A DNA stretch of 64,000 nucleotides, taken from Arenicola marina. Its lineage: Eukaryota > Annelida > Polychaeta > Arenicolidae. Below the pieces are notes generated by a model. The model did not search any database. It was not told where the DNA came from and saw only the letters and a program-made list of their open reading frames with translations. Positions 26,301 through 40,100 of the stretch are shown here, piece by piece. Positions within the stretch are counted from its first letter, which is position 1. Each line of letters begins with the position of its first letter. The position numbers and the translations under genes are program-made. The stretch is from assembly GCA_964019135.1 (NCBI GenBank), contig OZ025263.1, forward strand, positions 21,057,123-21,121,122. The letters are read 5' to 3'.

Positions 26301-29300
26301 ATGACATGCCTACCTTCTTCTGGAGTTTTTTGTTGGTGAAGAGGACGTGGACGCGCCAAGTCTTAGAGAACATACTTCCGAAAGCAAAGGTGAAGCCGTA
26401 AACGAGAGTCCAAACTTGTATCTGTGTGAGAGAGCAAGCCGAAAGGCTGAGTGATGAAGCACTCACTGATGGTAGGCCTACTGATCCATCTTCAATGTTA
26501 CCTCAGCGATCGCATATATGCCTCCAGTAGAGCAATTAAGATAAGATAAGATAATTTTTTTCAACGTCAGTACAAAGGGTTAAAAGAGTAACTTTAGCAC
26601 TTGCGCGCTATTAGCCGAATTAGGGGTAATATTGTGAGGTAGAGTAGAGCATGGTGTCAATATGAGGTAGAGCATTGTGCCTATATGAAGTAGAGTATAG
26701 TGTCCATTTGAGGTAGAGTATAGTGTCTATATAAGGTAGAGTATAGTGTCTATATGAGGTAGAGCATAGTATCTATATAAGGTAAAGCAGTGTCTAAATA
26801 AGGTAGAGGTTAGTGTCTACATGAGGTAGAGTATAGTGTCTATATGAGGTAGTGCATAGTGTCTACATGAGTTACAGTATAGCGTCTATATGAGGTAGAA
26901 TATAATGATAAATATGAAGACAGCTAGCGTTGGGGTAGATCACAAGCATAAAAACAGATAGAGGGGGGTGTACCAAATGGGAAACTTCATCTCCTTTCCG
27001 TTAGAGGTGGTGTTATATTATGAAGCTTGATTATAATTGATTGAAATTCATTATTGACTTGACCAAATTAACCTGACCTCTGCCCTTACGTCAGAGTATC
27101 CCATGATTATCTCTCCCCACTGTCTGGGTTACTTCCACGTCGGCAGCCATGCTGGTGGCACGCGTCACTGAATTACAAGCTATGTCATGACAGTTGTCAA
27201 ATATATTCGGAGTCACTAGTCCCACACACACCAGAATGTAACAGTGTGTGTGTGGGGCGGGGGGGGCGTGGATCAGTAGTCTGTATGGATTGCTATGGCG
27301 ATTGACCTGACAGAGCCACGTGCCCCTCGCGCTCTTGGGGAGGACGTTACCGAGGCCCATGAGGATGACGGAGACGTAGGACAAGGCACAGGTCATGGCA
27401 GCGACAGCTAGGGGGGTGGGGTCCGTCATATTAGTGGATTACTATGGCGACTAACCTGACAGAGCCACGTGCCTCTCGCGCTCTTAGGGAGGACGTCCCC
27501 GAGCCCCATCAGGATCACGGAGACGTAGGACAAGGCACAGCCGATGGCAATCATGTTATTGATCCGTGGCGATGACAGCTTTACCAACCTGCAAGAGACA
27601 ACATAAGATAGCATGTGATTTGACGCGGGTACAGTTGACAGAGTAACATTAGCACCTGTTAATCGACCATGATATCTGGGTGAAATAATACACGGTAGGC
27701 TTATGTATAATAAATGATGGTGGTGTAATCAAAATTGTTTCAAATGAACAAATTCAGCGCTAATGTATCCCAATATGACTGTAAAAACACATCTAAAAAA
27801 TTAATTACTATATAACATTATAACGTCGACCCAAAGAAAATCTTAAATATTTATGCAAAATGCTCTAGGGTCCCATAATGTCGTCCCATAATAAGTTTTG
27901 AGCAGCGACCATTTCTGGGAAGTTACTGTTATTTTGTTGTCGATCTTTTTCCAGTAATGACTGAATATTTGATTTGTTCCTCTCGTGACCACCAAAGGGT
28001 ATTTTCTGGCAGACTGTATAGATTAACGTATTCAGCACATTAATGGCGTATGGTGTACGGAGATGTCGGCACCAGACAGTCTCTTCTCGTCGAATGGTTG
28101 CAGTATTGTTACATCACTACATACCACATGAACTTAATGGACTACGAAATTGCTCACAGGAGCTCGGTGCTCAATTGTGTCCTGGTTCTGCTTAAAGCAT
28201 CATTACCGACAGGGTCTTGTAGAGGCCGCATACGGCTTCACAGAAAAGATCGTTATAATACAAAGACAAAAAGAAGGAAAACGACTTAACACAAGGAAAA
28301 AACTTGGTGCCTGGACGGAACTGCAGGAAAGTGAATGGATACTGATCGGTGATAGGCTTATACTGTTTACGGCCATTGCAGCAGTCGAATCCTCAACCAT
28401 GCAACCATGTAACCATGCCGAATTCTCTCTGTGGCGAACTTGCGGCTTAGATGACGATGTAATGCATATTGTGGAAGACATTCACCAAGGCGATTTGGCA
28501 CGAAGGCCCAATGCCAGACAGCTCTAATGTACAGAAATACGTCCTGCCACCATCGTTGGCTCGTTCATTCTTGGCCCTCACTTATTGTCATTTGCCTACA
28601 TTCACATTTCCTTTTCATCTGTCTGGTCGGACACGAATGTAAATGGATACTAACTAGAACGCCAATGTTTGTCATGCAAATACCACTATATCGACTTGAG
28701 ACATGCACACTATTTGATGGCTGCATTAACCAACGTCATACTTGTCGACCGTGTAGCACAGAATAACACAAAACAAGACAATTGCACAAAAAGATTGACA
28801 GAATAAAGTCTCTTTACTGGCCGAAGTAAAACTTTTGTCCGTATTCTACTATGTTCGGTTTGTAAATGTGTTTGTTGCTTTGTCTGCAGCTTGTATGTTG
28901 TATGGGAAAGGTGGTATGTTTGCAAACTTAACCAAAAGTTAGATATGTATGTGAAATAGTGAGGCTACTTTCGTTAATGGCATATGGGTGATGGAATGAA
29001 TTTAGCCTATTACCTGGTGTGTCTGTAGCTTTATCCTCCTGATAGAATGAGCTAAACCTATTACCTGGTGTGTCTGTAGCTTGGTCCTCCTGATGGAATG
29101 AGCTAAACCTATTACCTGGTGTGTCTGTAGCTTTATCCTCCTGATAGAATGAGCTGAACCTATTACCTGGTGTGTCTGTAGCTTTCTCCTCCTGATGGAA
29201 TGAGGTGAACCTATTACCCGGGTGTGTCTGTAGCTTTCTCCTCCTGATGGAATGAGCTGAACCTATTACCTGGCGTGGTTGTAGCTTTCTCCTCCTGATG

Positions 29301-32300
29301 GAATGAGCTGAACCTATTACCTGGTGTGTCTGTATCTTTATCCTCCTGATGAAATGAGGTGAACCTATTACCTGGTGTGTCTGTATCTTTATCCTCCTGA
29401 TGGAATGAGCTGAACCTATTACCTGGTGTGTCTGTATCTTTATCCTCCTGATGGAATGAGCTGAACCTATTACCTGATATGTCTGTATCTTTATCCTCCT
29501 GATGGAATGAGGTGAACCTATTACATGGTGTGTCTGTAGCTTTATCCTCCTGATGGAATGAGGTGAACCTATTACCTGGTGTGTCTGTAGCTTTATCCTC
29601 CTGATGGAATGAGGTGAACCTATTACCTGGTGTGTCTGTAGCTTTATCCTCCTGATGGAATGAGGTGAACCTATTACCTGGTGTGTCTGTATCTTAATCC
29701 TCCTGATGGAATGAGGTGAACCTATTACCCGGGTGTGTCTGTAGCTTTATCCTCCTGATGGAATGAGGTGAACCTATTACCTGGTGTGTCTGTAGCTTTA
29801 TCCTCCCGATGGAATGAGGTGAACCTATTACCTGGCGTGGTGGTAGCTTTATCCCACTGATGGAATGAGCTGAACCTATTACCTGGTGTGTCTGTAGCTT
29901 TATCCTCCTGATGGAATGAGCTGAACCTATTACCCGGGTGTGTCTGTAGCTTTGTCCTCCTGATGGAATGAGCTGAACCTATTACCCGGGTGTGTCTGTA
30001 GCTTTCTCCTCCTGATGGAATGAGCTGAACCTATTACCTGGCGTGGTTGTAGCTTTCTCCTCCTGATGGAATGAGCTGAACCTATTACCCGGGTGTGTCT
30101 GTAGCTTTGTCCTCCTGATGAAATGAGCTTAACCTATTACCTGGTGTGTCTGTAGCTTTATCCTCCTGATGGAATGAGGTGAACCTATTACCTGGTGTGT
30201 CTGTAGCTTTATCCTCCCGATGGAATGAGCTGAACCTATTACCCGGGTGTGTCTGTAGCTTTGTCCTCCTGATGGAATGAGCTGAACCTATTACCTGGTG
30301 TGTCTGTAGCTTTATCCTCCTGATGGAATGAGCTGAACCTATTACCCGGGTGTGTCTGTAGCTTTGTCCTCCTGATGAAATGAGCTTAACCTATTACCTG
30401 GTGTGTCTGTAGCTTTATCCTCCTGATGGAATGAGGTGAACCTATTACCTGGTGTGTCTGTAGCTTTATCCTCCCGATGGAATGAGCTGAACCTATTACC
30501 TGGTGTGTCTGTAGCTTTATCCTACTGATGGAATGAGGTGAGCCTATTACCTGGCGTGGTTGTAGCTTTCTCCTCCTGATGGAATGAGGTGAACCTATTA
30601 CCTGGTGTGTCTGTAGCTTTGTCCTCCTGATGGAATGAGGTGAACATATTACCTGGCGTGGTTGTAGCTTTCTCCTCCTGATGGAATGAGGTGAACCTAT
30701 TACCTGGTGTGTCTGTAGCTTTGTCCTCCTGATGGAATGAGGTGAACATATTACCTGGTGTGTCTGTAGCTTTGTCCTCCTGATGGAATGAGCTGAACCT
30801 ATTACCTGGCGTGGTTGTAGCTTTCTCCTCCTGATGGAATGAGGTGAACCTATTACCCGGGTGTGTCTGTAGCTTTGTCCTCCTGATGAAATGAGCTTAA
30901 CCTATTACCTGGTGTGTCTGTAGCTTTATCCTCCTGATGGAATGAGGTGAACCTATTACCTGGTGTGTCTGTAGCTTTATCCTCCTGATGGAATGAGCTG
31001 AACCTATTACCTGGTGTGTCTGTAGCTTTATCCTCCTGATGGAATGAGGTGAACCTATTACCCGGGTGTGTCTGTAGCTTTGTCCTCCTGATGAAATGAG
31101 CTTAACCTATTACCTGGTGTGTCTGTAGCTTTATCCTCCTGATGGAATGAGGTGAACCTATTACCTGGTGTGTCTGTAGCTTTATCCTCCTGATGGAATG
31201 AGGTGAACCTATTACCTGGTGTGTCTGTAGCTTTATCCTCCTGATGGAATGAGGTGAACCTATTACCTGGTGTGTCTGTAGCTTTATCCTCCTGATGGAA
31301 TGAGCTGAACCTATTACCTGGTGTGTCTGTAGCTTTATCCTACTGATGGAATGAGCTGAACCTATTACCTGGTGTGTCTGTAGCTTTATCCTCCTGATAG
31401 AATGAGCTAAACCTATTACCTGGGTGTGTCTGTAGCTTGGTCCTCCTGATGAAATGAGCTGAACCTATTACCTGATATGTCTGTAGCTTTATCCTCCTGA
31501 TAGAATGAGCTAAACCTATTACCCGGGTGTGTCTGTAGCTTTATCCTCCCGATGGAATGAGCTAAACCTATTACCTGGCGTGGTTGTAGCTTTCTCCTCC
31601 TGATGGAATGAGCTTAACCTATTACCTGGTGTGTCTGTAGCTTTCTCCTCCTAATGGAATGAGGTGAACTCATTACCTGGTGTGTCTGTAGCTTTGTCCT
31701 CCTGATGGAATGCGGTGAACCTATTACCTGGTGTGGTTGTAGCTTTCTCCTCCTGATAGAATGAGGTGAACCTATTACCTGGCGTGGTTGTAGCTTTCTC
31801 CTCCTGATGGAATGAGGTGAACCTATTACCTGGTGTGTCTGTAGCTTTATCCTCCTGATGAAATGAGGTGAACCTATTACCTGGTGTGTCTGTAGCTTTC
31901 TCCTCCTGATGGAATGAGGTGAACCTATTACCTGGCGTGGTGGTAGCTTTATCCCACTGATGGAATGAGCTGAACCTATTACCTGGTGTGTCTGTAGCTT
32001 TATCCTCCTGATGGAATGAGCTAAACCTATTACCCGGGTGTGTCTGTAGCTTTCTCCTCCTGATGGAATGAGGTGAACCTATTACCTGGTGTGTCTGTAG
32101 CTTTATCCTCCTGATGAAATGAGGTGAACCTATTACCTGGTGTGTCTGTAGCTTTCTCCTCCTGATGGAATGAGGTGAACCTATTACCTGGCGTGGTGGT
32201 AGCTTTATCCCACTGATGGAATGAGCTGAACCTATTACCTGGTGTGTCTGTAGCTTTATCCTCCTGATGGAATGAGCTAAACCTATTACCCGGGTGTGTC

Positions 32301-35300
32301 TGTAGCTTTCTCCTCCTGATGGAATGAGGTGAACCTATTACCTGGTGTGTCTGTAGCTTTATCCTCCTGATGAAATGAGGTGAACCTATTACCTGGTGTG
32401 TCTGTAGCTTTCTCCTCCTGATGGAATGAGGTGAACCTATTACCTGGCGTGGTGGTAGCTTTATCCCACTGATGGAATGAGCTGAACCTATTACCTGGTG
32501 TGTCTGTAGCTTTATCCTCCTGATGGAATGAGCTAAACCTATTACCCGGGTGTGTCTGTAGCTTTCTCCTCCTGATGGAATGAGGTGAACCTATTACCTG
32601 GTGTGTCTGTAGCTTTATCCTCCTGATGAAATGAGGTGAACCTATTACCTGGTGTGTCTGTAGCTTTCTCCTCCTGATGGAATGAGGTGAACCTATTACC
32701 TGGCGTGGTGGTAGCTTTATCCCACTGATGGAATGAGCTGAACCTATTACCTGGTGTGTCTGTAGCTTTATCCTCCTGATGGAATGAGCTAAACCTATTA
32801 CCCGGGTGTGTCTGTAGCTTTCTCCTCCTGATGGAATGAGGTGAACCTATTACCTGGTGTGTCTGTAGCTTTATCCTCCTGATGAAATGAGGTGAACCTA
32901 TTACCTGGTGTGTCTGTAGCTTTCTCCTCCTGATGGAATGAGGTGAACCTATTACCTGGCGTGGTGGTAGCTTTATCCCACTGATGGAATGAGCTGAACC
33001 TATTACCTGGTGTGTCTGTAGCTTTATCCTCCTGATGGAATGAGCTGAACCTATTACCCGGGTGTGTCTGTAGCTTGGTCCTCCTGATGGAATGAGGTGA
33101 ACCTATTACCTGGTGTGTCTGTAGCTTTATCCTCCTGATGGAATGAGCTTAACCTGTTACCTGGTGTGTCTGTAGCTTTGTCCTCCTGATGAAATGAGCT
33201 TAACCTATTACCTGGTGTGTCTGTAGCTTTATCCTCCTGATGGAATGAGGTGAACCTATTACCTGGTGTGTCTGTATCTTTATCCTCCTGATGGAATGAG
33301 GTGAACTGATTACCTGGTGTGTTTGTATCTTTATCCTCCTGATGGAATGAGGTGAACCTATTACCTGGCGTGGTGGTAGCTTTATCCTACTGATGGAATG
33401 AGGTGAACCTATTACCTGGTGTGTCTGTAGCTTTATCCTCCTGATGGAATGAGGCGAACCTATTACCCGGGTGTGTCTGTAGCTTTATCCTCCTGATGGA
33501 ATGAGGTGAACCTATTACCTGGTGGGTCTGTAGCTTTATCCTCCTGATGGAATGAGCTTAACCTATTACCTGGTGTGTCTGTAGCCGATGTTGAACATCA
33601 CAGCCAGCACGGTGTAGACCAAGCCAACCCCGGACACCACGCAGACTGTGACGTACAGGGTGTAGCTGACCTTCACCTCCACCTCCAGGACAGTTTCCGA
33701 ATCACGTGGGGGATAGCCACCTGGGATACGAGTAAACATACCATATGTATCACATGCAGATTTACTTTGACAACTAATTGTACTGGTAGGCCTATATACC
33801 TTTAATTTAAAATGTATTTTAAATTGTGCTTAACCGTTACATTTAAGACAACAATTAATAATTAAATTCAAGCATGAACTATGGAATTAAATTGTGAATT
33901 GAATTAAAGTTTTACAGTGTTTTTTTTTAATCTTAAGATTTAAATTAAATTAGAAATTAAAGTTGTTTTTTTACATTAATGATAAATTAAGCGTCTGCAT
34001 GAGCTAACATACCGGCAAATTTGAGGCTTGTTTGGGGGTTCCAAGCCAATTCCTGCTTTACAGAGTCGTAGAAAGCCACCGGAACACCAACGCCCCCTGG
34101 TGTGTGTATTAAGAGAGATTTTGACGTCTAAACCACATAAAACACGTAACGTTCTGATTTGGTAAAGTTACTGAGCTGCGAATTCCCGGGTCTTGGGTTT
34201 GCGCCCTGGCCAGCGCATCTGGGGCATAGTTCATCCAAACATTTGATTGTACGAGAAGGATACTTGTCCCAGTTTAGATTTTATGTATACAAAACTTGTC
34301 CCAGCTAAAACACAAACATTTTATGCTTTCGTGGCTCGTGAAACCGTACATTTTAGCAAATGGTTGTATATGACTTTGTTAACTGCCTCAAGGACGAACA
34401 TTCCTAGATAAAGACAATGTTGACCCTGCATCGCGACATATTGTTGAGCATGGCACTTAAATATATATAAAATATTGCATATGATTAAGGAATAAATATC
34501 TGAGGTACGCCCCACCAGTTGATGACGTCATTATAGTGACATATAGTGCCATTACTACGTTATTGTCCATGATGGATGCAGCTGTACGTGAAATGGTACC
34601 AATCAGCAAATATAATGCTTTTCACATATGCCTATAATATTACCCTGTTTGTTCGTATGATAAGCCTACGATTGATGATCAGGCGTCTGACGCATGAACC
34701 ATCGTTAAATTATTGACGAGACCATATCTGCGCGATGATAGTTACCTTGCATCTGGGATACAACAACCTTGCTGTTACGATCCCCGTTCTCATCAAACGA
34801 AATGTGACCCTGTAAATGTGCCGACATGACAAATACTCATTATTCTTATTTGTGCGTAGTAAATATATTGATCGAAGTAAAACTTTTGGCCGTACACAAA
34901 AGTCCAATACGGTTATATTTGGACGGTTTAAACATTCCATCTTTGAAATGGGTCAAAGATCCATTAGAACATGTATTGGACGTGCGATGCGTCACTATTT
35001 CATCCTTGCTTAATTAAAGAAAGCCTGATATGGAGCTACCATTAATGTCTAGTATATAAGATTAGCCGTTGCTTTAATACCCCAAAGAAGGGAATGCAAT
35101 AAAATAATATATGAACATCGACCAAACATAAATCTTTACATTATAACGTACTACATAGTCATATCATGTAGCCTACGTATATGATATCGCGCACGTAATA
35201 ATACAAAGAATCATTGTCGCCTTCGCACAAACCAAAATAACACCTTGTTTCATAAAAATATACGCACACCGGTAACACTTCATTTCCTTGAATGATAGAA

Positions 35301-35938
35301 CGTTATATAAAAACACATCAATGTGAATTTTTGGTTGGTGTCATTATGCAAGAAAAGGGTTAATTTTTTTTTTTTTATATAAACTTTATTTATTTTACGA
35401 GGTTCACAAATAATACAGCGAATTCACATTTTAATGTTCACCTCGGATAAAACAAACAGAAATGTAATTGATCAACAGCAAGCAGTGTATGTTGTGTGTT
35501 GCTTGCCCCATGGCCACTCACTCACCGACATCCCCTGGAAGGACACCTTGGTGAGTTCCCGGAAGAAGATGGCGGCCATCTCGGCGTCGTCGTAGGTGAA
35601 GTCCTCGAGGGCCTTGCCTGGCGACAGGTGGGGGATGCTGTTGTTGAGGGCCATGGCGCCCGCCCACACCGCGTCCATGGCGTTGGTGAAGATGTCAGCC
35701 GTGTCCCTCGTGTGGTTGTTATCTTCTAGCCACTGGACGTAGCGAGCCTCCAGCTCGATGGGGGTCTGTGAGGGGATCAGGGTGAGGGTGAGGATCATGG
35801 TGAGAATGAGGGTCATGCTGAGTGTGAGGGAGAGGGTGAGGGTGAGGGTGAGGGTCATGGTGAGAATGAGGGTCATGCTGAGTGTGAGGGAGAGGGTGAG
35901 GGTGAGGGTGAGGGTCATGGTGAGAGTGAGGGTCATGC

Positions 35939-36001
<63 letters not shown>

Positions 36002-36082
36002 TGGTAAAGGTGAGGGTGAGGGTGGGGGAGAGGGTGAGGGTGAGGGTGAGGGTGGGGGTCATGGTGAGAGTGAGGGTCATGC

Positions 36083-36133
<51 letters not shown>

Positions 36134-36316
36134 TGGTAAAGGTGAGGGTGAGGGTGGGGGAGAGGGTGAGGGTGAGGGTGAGGGTGGGGGTCATGGTGAG
36201 AGTGAGGGTCATGGTGAGGGTGAGGGGCAGGGTGAGGGTGAGGGTGAGGGTCATGCTGAGTGTGAGGGAGAGGGTGAGGGTGAGGGTGAGGGTCATGGTG
36301 AGAGTGAGGGTCATGC

Positions 36317-36355
<39 letters not shown>

Positions 36356-36435
36356 TGGTAAAGGTGAGGGTGAGGGTGGGGGAGAGGGTGAGGGTGAGGG
36401 TGAGGGTGGGGGTCATGGTGAGAGTGAGGGTCATG

Positions 36436-36469
<34 letters not shown>

Positions 36470-36561
36470 TGGTAAAGGTGAGGGTGAGGGTGGGGGAGAG
36501 GGTGAGGGTGAGGGTGAGGGTGAGGGTCATGGTGAGAGTGAGGGTCATGCTGAGGGTAAGG

Positions 36562-36607
<46 letters not shown>

Positions 36608-36688
36608 TGGTAAAGGTGAGGGTGAGGGTGGGGGAGAGGGTGAGGGTGAGGGTGAGGGTGGGGGTCATGGTGAGAGTGAGGGTCATGC

Positions 36689-36726
<38 letters not shown>

Positions 36727-36820
36727 AGGGTGAAGGTGATGGTAAAGGTGAGGGTGAGGGTGGGGGAGAGGGTGAGGGTGAGGGTGAGGGTGAGGGTCAT
36801 GGTGAGAGTGAGGGTCATGC

Positions 36821-36871
<51 letters not shown>

Positions 36872-36952
36872 TGGTAAAGGTGAGGGTGAGGGTGGGGGAG
36901 AGGGTGAGGGTGAGGGTGAGGGTGGGGGTCATGGTGAGAGTGAGGGTCATGC

Positions 36953-36990
<38 letters not shown>

Positions 36991-37084
36991 AGGGTGAAGG
37001 TGATGGTAAAGGTGAGGGTGAGGGTGGGGGAGAGGGTGAGGGTGAGGGTGAGGGTGAGGGTCATGGTGAGAGTGAGGGTCATGC

Positions 37085-37129
<45 letters not shown>

Positions 37130-40100
37130 TGGTAAAGGTGAGGGTGAGGGTGGGGGAGAGGGTGAGGGTGAGGGTGAGGGTGGGGGTCATGGGGAGAGTG
37201 AGGGTCATGGTGAGGGTGAGGGGCAGGGTATCACAAGTATCCCATGGGCTTTCAATGCACGAGACAGAAGGTATCGTCTTGTATTCCAGTATTCGTGTTT
37301 ATTGCTGTAGCGGTAAGATTTGGAACTGAACGGTGGATTTGAAAGAGTAGTACGATGATAAATTTGAACAGTGGGCAGGATTGAAAGTGAACGGTGGTAT
37401 TGGAACAGGGTAAGCCAATGGAACTGAACTATCTTGGAACGGTAGTACTGTCATGAACTGAACGGTGGTATTGGAACAAAGGTTTGATAAATCAATTGAA
37501 GGGTGGTATTGGAACAACGGTCTGATAATGCAACTAAACGGTGGTATTGGAACAAAGTTCTGGTAATGCAATTGAACGGTCGTATTGGGACAAAGGTATG
37601 GTAATGCCACTGGGCGGTGGTATTAGAACAAAGGTCTGGTAATGCCACTGGACGGTGTTATTGGAACAAAGGTCTGATAAGCAACTGAACGGTGGTATTG
37701 GAACAAATGTCTGGTAATGCAACTGAACGGTGGTATTGGAACAAAGGTCTGGTAATGCAACTGAACGGTGGTATTAGAACAAAGGTTTGATAATGTTACT
37801 GGACGGTAGTATTGGAACAAAGGTCTGGTCATGCTATTGAACGGGGGTATTGGAACAAAGGTCTGATAATGCTATTGAACGGTAGTATTGGAACAAAGGC
37901 CTGGTAATGCAACTGAACGGTGGTATTGGAATAAAAAAGGTCTGGTAATACCACTAAACGGTGGTAATAGAACACAGGTCTGATAATGCTACTGAACGGG
38001 GGTATTGGAACAAGGTCTGATAATGCTACTGGACGGTGTTATTGGACAAAGGTCTGGTAATGCCACTGAACGGTGGTATTAGAACAAAGGTCTGGTAATG
38101 CTACTGGCCGGTGTTATTGGAACAAAGGTAAGGCGGGCGCCGTACACATGATAAAGACTTGTGCACTCACGTATCCAGTCGCTCCTACGATATTTCGAGC
38201 GGCCTTGACCTCGGTGGGTTCGAGCGTGATGGGTGAGAAGTACATGAGGCCTTCCACTGCCTCGAGTAACTGGGCCGTAGTGCAGCCGTCCTCCCCGACA
38301 CCCTCCTGGTCAGTCAGCTGACTATTGAGACCATGACGACCGCTCCAGTGAAGCAGCTGGTAGCGAGGCCCATAGAGACCAAGCTGGTACACCTGTGGGC
38401 AATCAGACGGGTGTGACGTCATTGCAGATGACGCCACGGGACGGGCTGGTAAGGGCGGGGACGGGACATGTCATCTCAGTCATACAGGGACGACAGAATG
38501 ACTGGCTGGGGGTGGTGTTCGGAATATAGCTATAGCTTTGTACACTGTTGCAGAATAAGTTAGGTTCGATTTGTACACTGTTTGATAACAAAGACAATAA
38601 GCGAAGACAATGGATAGGTCACTCACCCGGCAGTACAGTCGGGACTCCTTCGTTAAGTCGGCAGCAAACAGAAGAATGATCTTGGCGCCAGAGTCCTGCA
38701 GAAAAACATTTGTAAAAATGGACGAGGTTAAGTACCTCGTCCATGTACATGTTAAGTACATGTCACGGAATCGACGTTGACAGTTTTCACTTGGATTTAG
38801 TTTTCATGTTTATCTCTTTAGATTTAGAGAATCGGGGTTGTGTATATTTCCAGGTCGACTTTATATATTTTCCTACCTTGTTATCTGTTAAATTTCCGCT
38901 GTCAGGCTCTTTCGAAATGATTTTTTTTTTATCTGACAGTTGTGCTGTTTTTTGTTTTGAATCTCGCATATGTCGTCTGCCGGAAATGTTGAGCGGCCTA
39001 GACTTTGCGTTGTAGTGCATCGTAGGAGCCGTAGACTCCAGTATTTAAGCCCCTGTAGCGAGGTTTGTGTCCTCTTTGCTGTCGTGTTTCGGGGAGGAGG
39101 GGCGGGGGGGGGGGGTGCGGCAGGGGTCGCACCCACTGCGCCCCAGTCTAACCCTCTGATGGAGCTGTGGTAGAGGCCGTGCCTTCTAACTGGTGTTACT
39201 GGGGAGTAATATGGTGTTAACCTACCTTAATTTGCTTGATCTGCGCAGCCGGATCGGACGAGTATGTGGTGGATGCCAGAGTGGTAAAGTCGTTTTTGTC
39301 CAGCAGCGCTTGCATGGCATTGGACGTCTGTGACAAGAGTCATGGCGAAACTGGCTCTACCAACGTTGTATTTGATGTAATAATGCATCAACCTTGCAAC
39401 AACGTGTAATCAACGATGCAGCAGGGTTGCAGCAGGGTTGCAACTTTTTACCAACATTGTTGCAACGACATTGTAGCGATGTCAAACGGAATATGGTCCA
39501 CAGAATAGCCTGCTCCAATAAAGAAACTGCACACGTATCGCTCCCATATCAACAGATCTTTCATTTGACCTTTGACAAATATTCACACGTTCTGAACAAA
39601 ACCAAATGACACCACCATCTGAAGCTGCTCATGCAGCAACGTGCCATCTACATTACGATTTCCCAATTTTCTCATGGAGACATATGAATGCTTACTCGGC
39701 CGACATAGATATGTCTTTGGGGTTTTGTGCAGTAATAATCTAGATCATTTCCATTAAAAACAATTTTGAAAGTTCGCAGAAAAATATTGCTGAAATAATT
39801 ACTTTTAAATTAATAGTTCTAAGCCGTATGTGGTGCTGTTACCGCCGACAATAATTGCGTTATTATACACTAAAAATCGAAATGCATTATTTCCAATTAA
39901 AATGAATGTTTAAAATGACAATATTGCTGTATGAGCGACTTTGGTAGATCTGAACTGTGTATGAACTGATAGCTTACCGGTATGACGTACTGCGTGCTGT
40001 CTCGTATCTTGGCCACTTTGGTCCAGTTGAAGAAGCGCAGCACCTGGTGAATGGCCGGGTTGTGGAGCACGGTGCTCTCGATTGTGCGTCCAAACATCGG

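Noticed and set aside
28050-28527. Open frames of 79 and 125 codons inside a receptor intron
   Set aside because: No domain, repeat or family resemblance; lengths are within chance expectation.
35472-37329. Long open frames on both strands (LTLTLT and VRVRVR proteins)
   Set aside because: They are translations of the GGTGAG hexamer array; only the last ~80 residues of the minus-strand frame belong to a real receptor exon (35526-35765).
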